Origin: Actinomycetota bacterium
GTDB taxonomy: Bacteria > Actinomycetota > Actinomycetes > Nanopelagicales > Nanopelagicaceae
Length of the DNA: 64,000 nt
Assembly: GCA_027728065.1 (NCBI GenBank)
Contig: JAQBVO010000001.1
Coordinates: 82,979-146,978, forward strand
Direction: 5' to 3'
In this document: piece after piece, positions 43,147-52,985 of the stretch
Numbering within the stretch: the first letter of the stretch is position 1
Layout: each line of letters begins with the position of its first letter
Notes under the pieces: generated by a model
The model's database searches: none
What the model was told of the DNA's origin: nothing
What the model saw: the letters and a program-made list of their open reading frames with translations, nothing else
Made by a program: the position numbers and the translations under genes

Positions 43147-46100
43147 ATGTCATCAGATAACTTCGTTCACCTCCACGTTCATACAGAGTATTCGATGCTC
43201 GATGGTGCCGCGCGCATAGACGATCTCATGAGTGAAGTGGTACGCGTGGGCATGCCTGCGATTGCGATGACCGATCATGGAAACGTCTTCGGAGCATTTG
43301 ATTTTTATAAGAGCGCAAAGAAAGCTGGCGTGAAACCGATTATTGGAATCGAAGCATATGTTGCACCAGAGTCTCGTTTTGAAAAAAAGCGAATTAAGTG
43401 GGCCCAGGGTGGCGATGATGATGTCTCAGGTGGCGGCGCATATACGCACATGACGATTCTGGCCGAAAATAATCAAGGCCTCGCTAATCTATTTCGTCTT
43501 TCATCTCTGGCATCTCTTGAGGGCTATTACTACAAACCTCGAATGGATCGTGAAATTCTGGCGCAATATTCACAGGGACTTATCGCAACTACAGGCTGTC
43601 CAGGCGGTGAGGTACAGACCCGCCTTCGCATGGGTGCTTACAAGGAAGCGCTGGCGGCGGCAAGTGATTTTAGAGATATTTTCGGTCCTGAAAATTTTTA
43701 TCTAGAGCTTATGGATCATGGGATCCAGATCGAATCACGTGTTAAGGCCGACCTGCTCAAGCTCGGTAAAGAGTTAGGACTTCCTTTACTTGCAACTAAT
43801 GATCTTCACTATACCTTACAGTCAGATGCACCGGCCCATGAGGCGTTGCTCTGTGTTCAATCGGGATCAACCTTGGCCGACCCTAAGCGATTTAAATTCG
43901 ATAACGATAGTTTCTACGTCAAGACTCCTGCCCAAATGCGCGAACTCTTTAAGGAGTTACCGCAAAGCTGTGACAACACATTGCTTATTGCCGAGCGCTG
44001 CAAGGTTACGCTTCGAGAGGGTGAAAATCTTCTGCCACAATTTGCAGTACCAGCCGATGAGACCGAGAATTCGTGGCTTAAAAAGGAGGCTGAGCGGGGT
44101 TTAATCTCACGTATGGGTACGCGCGTAACACCCGAGCACACCGCCCGTCTTGCCTATGAACTTGGCATCATGGAGAGAATGGGTTTTCCAGGCTACTTTT
44201 TAGTCGTTGCCGATTTAGTTGCTCATGCAAAGGCTGTTGGTATCCGAGTAGGACCAGGTCGTGGATCGGCTGCAGGTTCACTCGTAGCTTTCGCACTCGG
44301 TATTACAGGTCTAGATCCACTTGAGCATGGACTTCTATTTGAGCGTTTCTTAAATCCAGAGCGCATATCTATGCCCGATATTGATTTAGATTTCGATGAG
44401 CGCAGGCGCAGCGAAATGATTCGCTATGCAACGAGTAAGTATGGAGAAGATCGTGTAGCACAGATTATTACCTATGGAACAATTAAATCTAAGCAGGCGA
44501 TTAAGGATTCAACACGTGTTTTAGGGTATCCATATGTGGTGGGTGAAAAACTCACGAAGGCATTGCCTCCATCAGTTATGGGTAAGGATATTTCCCTTGG
44601 CGGCGTATTTAATCCAAAGGATGAACGGTACGCAGAAGCTGAAGAGTTTCGCTCACTCTATGAGTCAGATGCAGATTCAAAGCGAGTAGTTGACACTGCG
44701 CGCGGACTAGAGGGTTTAAAGCGCCAATGGGGTGTGCACGCCGCCGGTGTCATTCTCTCGCGTGAGCCATTGTTAGATGTAATTCCAATTCATCGTCGCG
44801 AAGCCGATGGTGCAATTATCACTCAGTTCGATATGGGTGCATGTGAGGCCACAGGACTTCTTAAAATGGATTTTCTGGGGCTTCGAAATCTATCGGTCTT
44901 AGATGATGCTTTGAACAATATTGAATCTAATCTAGGCAAAACTGTTGTCTTGGAGAATTTGACTCTAGATGATAAAAAAACCTACGAGCTTTTATCGCGC
45001 GGTGACACTCTTGGAGTCTTCCAACTAGACGGTGGTCCAATGCGGGCTCTGCTTCGTGCAATGGCACCTGATTTATTTGCCGACATATCAGCTGTAATCG
45101 CGCTCTATCGCCCAGGACCAATGGGAGAAAACGCACACAATAACTATGCCGATCGTAAAAATCGACGTAAGCCAGTAGAGGCGATTCATCCCGAACTCAT
45201 CGATGCACTTAAAGAGATTCTCGGTGATACATATGGTCTCATCGTCTATCAAGAGCAAGTAATGGCTATAGCGCAAAAAGTCGCAGGCTTCTCGTTAGGG
45301 CGTGCGGATTTACTTCGCAAGGCAATGGGTAAGAAAGATAAGAAGATTTTGGATAAGGAGTACATACCATTTGAGGCCGGTATGAAGGCCCATGGTTATT
45401 CAACTGGAGCAATAAAGCGTTTATGGGATGTATTGATTCCCTTCTCTGACTACGCATTTAACCGTGCGCACTCGGCTGGTTATGGCCTTGTCTCTTATTG
45501 GACTGCATATCTGAAAGCTAATTATCCAACCGAGTACATGGCCGCCTTACTTACCAGCGTGCGCGACGACAAAGATAAATCCGCACTCTATTTGAATGAG
45601 TGTCGCCGCATGGGAATTAAAGTACTCGAGCCTGATATTAATGAATCCGATGCAGAGTACACACCGCGCGGGAGAGATATTCGCTTTGGCTTAACTGCGA
45701 TTCGTAACGTAGGTGAGGGAGTAGTCGCTTCAATTAAAGCTGCACGCCAATCAAAGAGCCGCTTTACGTCATTTGGCGATTTCTTAGCAAAGGTCGATGC
45801 ACAGGTATGTAACAAGAAGACTATTGAATCTTTGATCAAAGCCGGTGCCTTTGGTTCTATGGGGGTTACGCGAAAAGGCTTGATGGCTATTTATCTCGAA
45901 GCCATCGATTCGGTTATTGAGACAAAGCGTGCGGAGGCGATTGGTCAGTTCGATTTATTCGGCGGCGAATCCATGAGCCAAATTGCATCGATAGATTTAG
46001 AGGTTCCTAAAGGAGAATGGGATAAATCTATGCTTCTTAGTTATGAGCGCGAGATGCTAGGACTCTACGTTTCAGATCATCCACTACTGGGTGTAGAACA

Positions 46101-46644
46101 TGTTCTTCGGTCAAATACCGATATGACAATCAGCGAGCTCGTCGACGATGGAGCTGCGAGTGAATCGATTGTGACGATTGGCGGATTAATCACGAGTATT
46201 ACGCGAAAAGTCTCTAGAGCGGGTGCTTCATGGGCAGTTGTAACAGTTGAAGATCTCGGGGGATCACTGGAGGTTCTCTTTTTTTCAAATACCTATAATC
46301 AATACTCAATCTCACTTACCGAGGATCGCATCGTAACGGTACGAGGTCGAGTAGATAGACGTGAAGATGCCTTGCGCTTTACGGCACTGGAAATGTCGAT
46401 GCCCGATATCTCTATGGCACCGACTGGTCCACTCATCATTTCACTGCCGATTTCACAGTGCACGCCACCGATAGTCGATCGTGTTAAAGAGATTTTACGT
46501 TCACACCCCGGTAAGCGTGAAGTGCATCTGCAAGTTCTTGATAATGGCCGCAGTACATTTATGAAGATCGAAGCCCTCATTACGGCATCACCAAGCCTAA
46601 GCGCAGATTTAAAATCAATATTGGGTCCTAACTGCTTGATATAG
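43147..46644 (+). CDS. dnaE: Replicative DNA polymerase III alpha subunit DnaE1
   Basis: This 1165-residue C-family polymerase has a complete PHP domain (LHVHTEYSMLDGAARI near residues 8-23). The palm includes GPGRGSAAGSLVAFALGI near 368-385 and catalytic aspartates in PDIDLDFDERRR near 409-420. A clamp-binding motif QFDLFG lies near 934 and an OB fold at the C-terminus. The intact PHP metal-ligand pattern hints at built-in proofreading, as in mycobacterial DnaE1. It differs from the shorter SOS-linked DnaE2 at 15887-19114. Confidence 0.96.
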   Translation: MSSDNFVHLHVHTEYSMLDGAARIDDLMSEVVRVGMPAIAMTDHGNVFGAFDFYKSAKKAGVKPIIGIEAYVAPESRFEKKRIKWAQGGDDDVSGGGAYTHMTILAENNQGLANLFRLSSLASLEGYYYKPRMDREILAQYSQGLIATTGCPGGEVQTRLRMGAYKEALAAASDFRDIFGPENFYLELMDHGIQIESRVKADLLKLGKELGLPLLATNDLHYTLQSDAPAHEALLCVQSGSTLADPKRFKFDNDSFYVKTPAQMRELFKELPQSCDNTLLIAERCKVTLREGENLLPQFAVPADETENSWLKKEAERGLISRMGTRVTPEHTARLAYELGIMERMGFPGYFLVVADLVAHAKAVGIRVGPGRGSAAGSLVAFALGITGLDPLEHGLLFERFLNPERISMPDIDLDFDERRRSEMIRYATSKYGEDRVAQIITYGTIKSKQAIKDSTRVLGYPYVVGEKLTKALPPSVMGKDISLGGVFNPKDERYAEAEEFRSLYESDADSKRVVDTARGLEGLKRQWGVHAAGVILSREPLLDVIPIHRREADGAIITQFDMGACEATGLLKMDFLGLRNLSVLDDALNNIESNLGKTVVLENLTLDDKKTYELLSRGDTLGVFQLDGGPMRALLRAMAPDLFADISAVIALYRPGPMGENAHNNYADRKNRRKPVEAIHPELIDALKEILGDTYGLIVYQEQVMAIAQKVAGFSLGRADLLRKAMGKKDKKILDKEYIPFEAGMKAHGYSTGAIKRLWDVLIPFSDYAFNRAHSAGYGLVSYWTAYLKANYPTEYMAALLTSVRDDKDKSALYLNECRRMGIKVLEPDINESDAEYTPRGRDIRFGLTAIRNVGEGVVASIKAARQSKSRFTSFGDFLAKVDAQVCNKKTIESLIKAGAFGSMGVTRKGLMAIYLEAIDSVIETKRAEAIGQFDLFGGESMSQIASIDLEVPKGEWDKSMLLSYEREMLGLYVSDHPLLGVEHVLRSNTDMTISELVDDGAASESIVTIGGLITSITRKVSRAGASWAVVTVEDLGGSLEVLFFSNTYNQYSISLTEDRIVTVRGRVDRREDALRFTALEMSMPDISMAPTGPLIISLPISQCTPPIVDRVKEILRSHPGKREVHLQVLDNGRSTFMKIEALITASPSLSADLKSILGPNCLI

Positions 46645-46697
46645 GCACATCTGGTAATCGTGCTCCGGCCTGATAACTGGGCCGATACAATTGCTCA

Positions 46698-48008
46698 ATG
46701 ATTCGCACGCTAGATCTTCGTGGAATGGCGCTGACAAAGGCTGGTTATCAGAGCCAGCTCCCGCGTGCGGCATTAAATGTTGATGAAGTGATGCACTTGA
46801 TTGCACCCATTTTAGCCCGTGTAAAAAACGGTAACGAAGCAGATCTGATTGAGTTGGCGCAAGAGTTCGATGGAGTCAGGCCCCCAAGCATTCGCGTACC
46901 GGTATCGGCGCTCGAATCGGCCCTTGCCTCTTTAGATCCTGCAGTTCGCGCCGCGCTCGAACTATCAATTTCACGGGTGAGAAAAGTGCACAATGATCAA
47001 ATCCGAACTCAAACTACGACCACCGTTGTAACCAATGGCGTAGTGAGTGAAAAATGGATACCAGTTGATCGCGTAGGTTTATATGTGCCAGGTGGGCGTG
47101 CTGTTTATCCCAGCAGTGTCATGATGAACGCCATACCAGCACAAATCGCCAAGGTTGCTTCAATTGCCGTTGCATCTCCTGCGCAAAAAGATTTCGGCGG
47201 ACTTCCGCACCCAACTATTTTGGCAACGTGTGCACTCCTTGGAATCACTGAGGTGTATGCAGTTGGGGGAGCCCAAGCAATCGCACTCTTTGCTTATGGC
47301 ATGGAGGGTCTGATTGAAAAATGTGATTTGGTCGCAGGCCCAGGGAATATCTATGTTGCCGCCGCTAAACGTGCATTGCGCGCAGTCATTGGAATCGATT
47401 CAGAGGCAGGCCCAACTGAGATTGCAATCTTGGCCGATAAGAGCGCTCTACCAGCCGATGTGGCCGCAGATTTAATTAGTCAAGCCGAACACGATGTTAT
47501 CGCCGCGGCAGTTTTAGTAACAGATAGCCCTTCATTGGCCAAAGCAGTTATTTCGCAGTTACATCTGCGCGTGAGAAAAGCTAAGCATGCAGATCGAATC
47601 GGTCAGGCTCTGTCTGGAATTCAATCGGCGATTGTACTTGTTGATTCCATTGAACAGGGGATAGATGTAATTAACGCATATGCTCCCGAGCATTTAGAGA
47701 TACACACAGTCAACGCCCGTAACGATGCAGCTGTGATTCGAAATGCTGGTGCGGTATTCATTGGACGTTTTTCTCCAGTATCACTCGGTGATTACTCGGC
47801 TGGCTCTAACCATGTTCTACCAACGGGAGGATGCGCATCTCACTCCAGTGGATTATCGGTTCAAACTTTTCTGCGTGGAGTACATTTTATTGAGTATGAC
47901 AAAGCTGCATTCTTAGAGAGCGTACCAACCGTTATCACATTAGCTACGGCAGAGGATTTGCCGGCTCATGGTCAGGCGATGTCTGTGCGTTTGGATGAGC
48001 TCTCATGA
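46698..48008 (+). CDS. hisD: Histidinol dehydrogenase
   Basis: This 436-residue zinc enzyme oxidises histidinol to histidine in two NAD-dependent steps. YVPGGRAVYPSSVMMNAIPA lies near residues 128-147, AGPGNIYVAAAKR near 213-225 and GPTEIAILAD near 237-246. The zinc/catalytic region SQAEHDVIAAAVLVT is near 263-277. It is the first gene of the his operon and its stop overlaps hisC. Confidence 0.95.
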   Translation: MIRTLDLRGMALTKAGYQSQLPRAALNVDEVMHLIAPILARVKNGNEADLIELAQEFDGVRPPSIRVPVSALESALASLDPAVRAALELSISRVRKVHNDQIRTQTTTTVVTNGVVSEKWIPVDRVGLYVPGGRAVYPSSVMMNAIPAQIAKVASIAVASPAQKDFGGLPHPTILATCALLGITEVYAVGGAQAIALFAYGMEGLIEKCDLVAGPGNIYVAAAKRALRAVIGIDSEAGPTEIAILADKSALPADVAADLISQAEHDVIAAAVLVTDSPSLAKAVISQLHLRVRKAKHADRIGQALSGIQSAIVLVDSIEQGIDVINAYAPEHLEIHTVNARNDAAVIRNAGAVFIGRFSPVSLGDYSAGSNHVLPTGGCASHSSGLSVQTFLRGVHFIEYDKAAFLESVPTVITLATAEDLPAHGQAMSVRLDELS

Positions 48009-49090
48009 GCTGGGCTAAATGGCTTCCCTTACGCGCCGATCTGCAAAAACTATCTCCATATGGTGCACCCCAAGTCAGGGCCACGGCTACTTTGAATACA
48101 AATGAGAATCCATATCCTCCATCTCCACAATTGCAATCAGCCATTACCGATGCTGTGCAAGAAACAGTAGGCACACTCAATCGCTATCCAGATCGTGATG
48201 CAACACAACTGCGCGCTGCATTAGCTGGGTATATCAACGAGGCAAGTAAAACTCATCTGACTGCGAACAATCTCTGGGCGGCAAATGGCAGTAACGAGAT
48301 TATTCAATCTCTGTTTTTAGCCTTCGGTGGTCAGAGCGCAGTTGGATTTATACCCTCTTACTCCATGCATCCTTTAATTGCCAAGGTTGCAGGTACATCA
48401 TGGATTAATGGAGGCCGCAATCTGGATTTCACATTTAATCTAGATATGGCCATAGCCCAGATTAATCTGCACAAGCCGGTACTTACATTTATTACCACAC
48501 CAAATAATCCAACGGGTGATTCCATAGCTTTGTCTGATATCGAAGTACTGGCTAAAACCGTAGGCTTACATGGTGGCCTACTGATAGTTGATGAGGCGTA
48601 CGCCGAATTTTCATCACAAGAATCGGCGGTGACATTGATAGATGCCCATCCACATCTAATGCTCATCCGCACTATGAGTAAGGCCTTTGCCTTTGCTGGT
48701 GCTCGGGTTGGATATCTCATCGCCGATCCTCTCGTTATCGATTCGATGATGCTGGTTAGATTGCCGTATCACTTGAGCGCGATAACTCAGGCGATAGCGG
48801 TAGTGGCCTTGGATCATCGCACCGAGCTTTTGAATAATGTAAAGACTCTTATCCAAGCGCGAGAAGGATTGGTGAAGGCGTTAAATACCTTGGGTCTGAC
48901 GACTCTGCCAAGTGAGGCTAACTTCATTCTATTCACTGGCTTTAGTGCAACTTCGCCCGAGCTGTGGGGCCAACTACTTGAAAAGGGTATTTTGATTAGA
49001 GATGTGGGATTATCGTCCTATCTTCGCGTCACTGTCGGCACTGAGGCCGAGAACAAAGCATTTATTAAGGCCTTAACCGAACTCCTCTAG
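48005..49090 (+). CDS. hisC: Histidinol-phosphate aminotransferase
   Basis: This 361-residue fold-I PLP enzyme has LNTNENPYPPS near residues 31-41, the AANGSNEIIQ cofactor motif near 95-104, TPNNPTG near 164-170 and the Schiff-base lysine in MSKAFAFAGARVGY near 226-239. It converts imidazole-acetol phosphate to histidinol phosphate. It overlaps hisD by 4 nt. Confidence 0.93.
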   Translation: MSWAKWLPLRADLQKLSPYGAPQVRATATLNTNENPYPPSPQLQSAITDAVQETVGTLNRYPDRDATQLRAALAGYINEASKTHLTANNLWAANGSNEIIQSLFLAFGGQSAVGFIPSYSMHPLIAKVAGTSWINGGRNLDFTFNLDMAIAQINLHKPVLTFITTPNNPTGDSIALSDIEVLAKTVGLHGGLLIVDEAYAEFSSQESAVTLIDAHPHLMLIRTMSKAFAFAGARVGYLIADPLVIDSMMLVRLPYHLSAITQAIAVVALDHRTELLNNVKTLIQAREGLVKALNTLGLTTLPSEANFILFTGFSATSPELWGQLLEKGILIRDVGLSSYLRVTVGTEAENKAFIKALTELL

Positions 49091-49105
49091 AAAGGCAAAA
49101 ACCTC

Positions 49106-49690
49106 ATGAGAACTGCACACATCGAACGTAAGACAAAAGAGTCACATGTTGTCGTCGAGCTTAATATAGATGGAGCGGGTGTAATCGATGTCTCTACAGG
49201 TGTTCCATTCTTTGATCACATGATGTCTGCCTTAGGCAAACACTCAGGCTTTGATTTAATGATTAAGACAACAGGAGATGTCGATGTCGATTCACACCAT
49301 AGTGTTGAAGATACTTCTTTAGCCTTCGGTGCAGCGTTGCGCCAGGCATTGGGGGATAAGGCTGGGATTCGCCGCTTTGGTGATTCGATGGTCCCACTCG
49401 ATGAAGTTCTTGTCCAGGCCGCCGTCGATCTATCTGGGCGAGCATATCTTGTGCACCGCCAACCTGAAATCGTTGAACTCATCGGAACATTCGATACAAC
49501 ACTTGGCAAACACATCTGGGAGTCAATTGTCGCCGAGGCTCATATCGCACTGCACATTCGAGTTCTCGAAGGACGTAACGCTCACCATGTACTCGAAGCG
49601 CAGTTTAAAGCCGTTGCACGCGCACTGCGCGATGCCGTATCACTTGATGGGCGAGTTGCTGGGATTCCTTCCACGAAGGGCTCTCTTTGA
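49106..49690 (+). CDS. hisB: Imidazoleglycerol-phosphate dehydratase
   Basis: This 194-residue monofunctional IGP dehydratase has metal motifs PFFDHMMSALGKHSGFDL near residues 34-51 and DSHHSVEDTSLAFG near 62-75, and the second pair EAHIALHI and NAHHVLEAQFKA. There is no HisN phosphatase domain, as usual in Actinobacteria. It lies 15 nt after hisC and overlaps hisH. Confidence 0.95.
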   Translation: MRTAHIERKTKESHVVVELNIDGAGVIDVSTGVPFFDHMMSALGKHSGFDLMIKTTGDVDVDSHHSVEDTSLAFGAALRQALGDKAGIRRFGDSMVPLDEVLVQAAVDLSGRAYLVHRQPEIVELIGTFDTTLGKHIWESIVAEAHIALHIRVLEGRNAHHVLEAQFKAVARALRDAVSLDGRVAGIPSTKGSL

Positions 49691-50289
49691 TTGCAATTCT
49701 TGACTATGGTTCTGGCAACCTGCGATCTGCCGAACGTGCATTTGCAACAAGTGGATTAGATGTAGTTCTAACATCGGATGCGCGCACGGCCATAGAGGCA
49801 GATGGTTTAGTTGTTCCAGGTGTTGGTGCCTTTGCCGCATGCATGCAGGGATTGAACTCTGTAGATGGCGGGCGAATAATTAGAGAACGTATAAAAGCCG
49901 AGCGTCCAACTCTTGGAATATGTATCGGGATGCAGATTCTCTTTGCATCAGGAGATGAACATGCACAGGCTCGCCCGCATGATGGCGTTGGAATTTGGCC
50001 AGGGAGTGTGAGTGCATTAGCTGCGCCGATTCTGCCTCATATGGGATGGAACACGGTAGATACTCCCAAGGGGTCTAGCCTTTTTGCCGGAGTTGAGAAT
50101 GAGTCCTTTTACTTTGTTCATTCATATGCCGCTAAAGAGGCATCAGTAAATTTGAAGAGCTGGAGTACATATGGTGAGAGATTTCTATCGGCTATCGAAG
50201 ATGGTTACGTCAGCGCAACGCAGTTTCACCCTGAAAAATCAGGTCAAGCTGGACTTGCGCTCATTAAGAACTGGGTTCGATCGCTATGA
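49687..50289 (+). CDS. hisH: Imidazole glycerol phosphate synthase glutaminase subunit
   Basis: This 200-residue class I amidotransferase has the nucleophile Cys in [12 protein letters not shown] near residues 75-86, YDGSGNL-like [13 protein letters not shown] near 6-18 and the catalytic His-Glu in [11 protein letters not shown] near 179-189. It feeds ammonia to HisF. The start is TTG at 49687, overlapping the hisB stop by 4 nt. Confidence 0.94.
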   Translation: MIAILDYGSGNLRSAERAFATSGLDVVLTSDARTAIEADGLVVPGVGAFAACMQGLNSVDGGRIIRERIKAERPTLGICIGMQILFASGDEHAQARPHDGVGIWPGSVSALAAPILPHMGWNTVDTPKGSSLFAGVENESFYFVHSYAAKEASVNLKSWSTYGERFLSAIEDGYVSATQFHPEKSGQAGLALIKNWVRSL

Positions 50290-51011
50290 AGTACTTGCAG
50301 CTGCTGCCGGCAGTGGATGTAAAAGATGGTCGGGCAGTTCGTTTAGTACAAGGTGAATTATCGCGCGAGAGTATTTATGGCGAGCCTCTTGAAGTTGCAC
50401 GTGAGTTTGAAAAGGCTGGCGCGCAATGGATTCACTTAGTCGATTTAGATGCAGCCTTTGGGCGGGGAGATAATGCCCGACTCTTAGCAGAAGTTGTAGC
50501 CTGCCTCAATATTAAGGTAGAGCTCTCGGGCGGAATACGCGATGATCAATCCCTTGCACGTGCACTTACAACTGGCTGTGCACGTATCAACTTAGGTACA
50601 GCCGCCCTTGAAAACCCCGAGTGGACTGCGCGCGTAATTGCACAGCATGCAGATCTAATCGCTGTTGGCTTAGATGTGCGTGGAACTACATTGGCTGCAC
50701 GCGGCTGGACGAGCGAAGGTGGAGATCTCTTTGAAACTATCGAGCGTCTTGATCGTGATGGTTGTGCGCGCTATGTAGTCACCGATGTTAGAAAAGATGG
50801 CACGCTGACAGGACCTAATCTAGAGTTATTGAAATCGGTCTGTTCAGCCACATCCAAACCAGTAATTGCAAGTGGTGGAATCTCTAGTCTGGGCGATATT
50901 GCAGATCTTGCAGCGTTGACCTCAATTGGCATTGAGGGAGCAATTGTTGGTAAGGCGCTATACACAGGTGCATTCACTATGCAAGAGGCGTTGGAAGTTG
51001 CATCACAATGA
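50286..51011 (+). CDS. HisA/PriA phosphoribosyl isomerase
   Basis: This 241-residue (beta/alpha)8 isomerase has [19 protein letters not shown] near residues 6-24, [12 protein letters not shown] near 57-68, ELSGGIRDD near 80-88 and [11 protein letters not shown] near 199-209. In Actinobacteria the enzyme is usually PriA, acting in both histidine (HisA) and tryptophan (TrpF) synthesis. Because trp genes seem to have been deleted just downstream, selection on the TrpF activity may be relaxed and the enzyme may now be HisA-only. That is inference. Confidence 0.9.
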   Translation: MKYLQLLPAVDVKDGRAVRLVQGELSRESIYGEPLEVAREFEKAGAQWIHLVDLDAAFGRGDNARLLAEVVACLNIKVELSGGIRDDQSLARALTTGCARINLGTAALENPEWTARVIAQHADLIAVGLDVRGTTLAARGWTSEGGDLFETIERLDRDGCARYVVTDVRKDGTLTGPNLELLKSVCSATSKPVIASGGISSLGDIADLAALTSIGIEGAIVGKALYTGAFTMQEALEVASQ

Positions 51012-51781
51012 CACTCTCGGTGCGCATTATTCCATGTCTAGATGTTACAGATGGTCGCGTTGTTAAGGGCGTTAACTTTACAAATCTCGTCGATGCAGGT
51101 GACCCAGTTGAGATGGCTAATTTATACAGCGCAGAGGGTGCCGATGAGCTTACATTTCTAGATATCTCAGCAAGTAGTAGCGGACAAGAGACAACCTTAG
51201 ATGTTGTTCGACGCACAGCCGAGCAGGTATTCATTCCACTGACAGTTGGTGGTGGAATCCGAACAGTTGAGGATGTCGATCGTCTTTTGCGTGCAGGTGC
51301 TGACAAGGTTTCAATTAACACTGCGGCAATTGCGCGACCTGAATTAATCGCCCAGATCGCCGATCGTTTTGGATCTCAAGTTTTAGTCCTTTCGGTAGAT
51401 GCGCGACGGGCACGTACTAAATCTGGTTTTGAAGTCACAACACATGGCGGAGAAAAAGGCACAGATATCGATGCCCTTGCATGGGTCGAAAAAGCCTGCC
51501 TCCTTGGTGTTGGTGAGATTTTATTGAATTCGATGGATGCCGATGGCACTCGCGCCGGTTATGACATCGGCATGATTACCGCCATACGCGCCGTCTCAAA
51601 GGTGCCATTGATTGCTAGTGGTGGGGCAGGAGCCCTCTCAGATTTTGCCGCCGCCTTAGATGCCGGCGCAGATGCCCTACTTGCCGCATCTGTTTTCCAC
51701 TTTGGAATCCACCGAATCAGAGATGTTAAGTCATATTTGGATGCGCAGAGTTATCCCGTGCGCACCATCTCTACCGTGTGA
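51008..51781 (+). CDS. hisF: Imidazole glycerol phosphate synthase cyclase subunit
   Basis: This 257-residue TIM barrel has the catalytic Asp in [17 protein letters not shown] near residues 6-22 and a second in [13 protein letters not shown] near 175-187. The phosphate loops are [10 protein letters not shown] and [11 protein letters not shown]. It combines PRFAR with ammonia from HisH to give IGP and AICAR. It overlaps hisA by 4 nt. Confidence 0.96.
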   Translation: MTLSVRIIPCLDVTDGRVVKGVNFTNLVDAGDPVEMANLYSAEGADELTFLDISASSSGQETTLDVVRRTAEQVFIPLTVGGGIRTVEDVDRLLRAGADKVSINTAAIARPELIAQIADRFGSQVLVLSVDARRARTKSGFEVTTHGGEKGTDIDALAWVEKACLLGVGEILLNSMDADGTRAGYDIGMITAIRAVSKVPLIASGGAGALSDFAAALDAGADALLAASVFHFGIHRIRDVKSYLDAQSYPVRTISTV

Positions 51782-51795
51782 GGCAGAATTAGCCC

Positions 51796-52140
51796 ATGAC
51801 AACTCTAGATCCTGCGGTCCAATCACTGCTTAAGGATCCAACGGCGCTCATTCCAACTATTGTGCAGGATTTCACAAGCAATGAGGTTTTAATGCTGGCC
51901 TATATGACGGCCGAATCTTTGGCCTTGACTTTATCCAGTGGTAAGGCGACATATTGGAGTCGTAGCAGGAATGAACTCTGGATTAAAGGTGCGACCTCAG
52001 GCCACTTTCAAAAAGTGCACAGCATCGCAGTTGATTGTGATGGCGATGCACTGCTAATTATGGTTACACAAATTGGCGTGGCCTGTCATACAGGTAATGC
52101 AACATGTTTTCACAGGCCAGTTGCTATGGGTGGCCAATGA
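51796..52140 (+). CDS. hisI: Phosphoribosyl-AMP cyclohydrolase
   Basis: This 114-residue PRA-CH has [17 protein letters not shown] near residues 28-44, [17 protein letters not shown] near 47-63, the VDCDGDALL metal site near 79-87 and the zinc cysteines in [10 protein letters not shown] near 97-106. It is monofunctional; hisE and hisG are not in the window. The last three bases are shared with a tiny ORF that appears to be the start of a lost trpE. Confidence 0.95.
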   Translation: MTTLDPAVQSLLKDPTALIPTIVQDFTSNEVLMLAYMTAESLALTLSSGKATYWSRSRNELWIKGATSGHFQKVHSIAVDCDGDALLIMVTQIGVACHTGNATCFHRPVAMGGQ

Positions 52141-52181
52141 ATCTAGAGGAGTTTCGTAGCGATTGTGAAAACCTTAGATGA
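52137..52181 (+). pseudogene. Remnant of trpE start (14 codons)
   Basis: An ATG overlapping the hisI stop (ATGA) opens a 14-codon frame, [14 protein letters not shown], ending in TGA. It resembles the first residues of actinobacterial anthranilate synthase I (a ...LEEFR... start). In relatives trpE follows hisI directly. The rest of the gene is gone. The assignment rests on position plus a very short match, so it is tentative alone but fits the two remnants that follow. Confidence 0.5.
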
Positions 52182-52348
52182 ACAACATGGGCGCAATATT
52201 TCTGAGCACTCTCATTATCCTCGCAGTTGTGCTACTTCTAGGGCGAAAGATGAAGCTATCATCAAGGTACGAACGCTCTCCAAAAAAGTTAAACTCGTGG
52301 AGCGCCCTGGATCAGGGAATCGATCCAAGTGATGAGCCTGTGCAATGA
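52178..52348 (+). pseudogene. Remnant of the trp-associated membrane protein (C-terminal end)
   Basis: This 56-residue ORF has one hydrophobic helix (residues 5-22), then RYERSP and SWSALDQGIDPSDEP. That ending recalls the C-terminus of the Trp biosynthesis-associated membrane protein (TIGR02234; helix, then RYxRP, then a WxALDxGxDPT end), encoded between trpE and trpC in Actinobacteria. The upstream three helices are missing. It overlaps both neighbours by ATGA junctions, so it is probably still translated. A genuine small membrane protein is the alternative. Confidence 0.55.
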
Positions 52349-52491
52349 GCGCTCTTGATTCGATTATTGAAGGCGTTCGAGAGGATTTAGCGGCTAGACT
52401 CTTACTCAATATCAAGGACGAAGAGAGTGCACTGATGCAAGTATCGGCGCTGGCTAAAGAGTTAGCGGCAGGAGTTCGGCAGGGGCGATGA
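52345..52491 (+). pseudogene. Fused remnant: trpC start joined to trpA end
   Basis: This 48-residue ORF begins MSALDSIIEGVREDLAAR, very like the N-terminus of actinobacterial indole-3-glycerol-phosphate synthase (TrpC). It ends SALAKELAAGVRQGR, like the C-terminus of tryptophan synthase alpha (TrpA). An in-frame deletion running from early trpC through trpB to the end of trpA would give exactly this. Its ATG overlaps the preceding stop and its stop overlaps the next start, so coupling is preserved. No catalytic residues remain. Confidence 0.6.
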
Positions 52492-52985
52492 AGCGATTAC
52501 ATGAGAAGTATCAAGGGCACATAACTCTGCTTGCCCGTTTAGTTCTTGGCGCAGTGCTCATCGTTGCCGGGGGATTAAAGGCCTTTGTTCCCGCCGAGGC
52601 CGCTAGCGCAGTTGCCGCCTATAAAATCCTTCCGACGCCTCTGGCCCATATCGCGGGCTATGCCCTTCCATGGCTTGAAATTGCAATCGGTCTTCTCCTT
52701 ATTATTGGTATCTCGGTGCGCATGTCGGCCATCGTCTCTGGCACAATCATGCTCCTATTTATAGGTGCGATCAGTAGCGTATGGGCGCGCGGTATCCTTA
52801 TCGATTGCGGATGCTTTGGCGGTGGCGGTGAGATCGATCCCACTAAGGCGGCCGAGGTTCATAGGGCCTATGCCATAGAAATCGCGCGAGATGTTGGATT
52901 GGCGCTATCAGCGCTCTATCTATACTTTTTCCCATATGGATTATTCTCAGTTGAGAAGTTAGCCAATACAGGCAAGGAGATTTAA
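52488..52985 (+). CDS. MauE/DoxX-like membrane redox protein
   Basis: This 165-residue protein has four membrane helices and a CxC motif (IDCGCFGGGG) near residues 104-113, as in MauE-type DoxX-family proteins that support disulfide or quinone-linked redox. The first loop motif AGGLKAF fits the family. It lies directly before a DsbA-like gene (no gap), so the pair probably forms an extracytoplasmic thiol-redox system in which this protein reoxidises or reduces its partner. That link is inference. Confidence 0.83.
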   Translation: MKRLHEKYQGHITLLARLVLGAVLIVAGGLKAFVPAEAASAVAAYKILPTPLAHIAGYALPWLEIAIGLLLIIGISVRMSAIVSGTIMLLFIGAISSVWARGILIDCGCFGGGGEIDPTKAAEVHRAYAIEIARDVGLALSALYLYFFPYGLFSVEKLANTGKEI

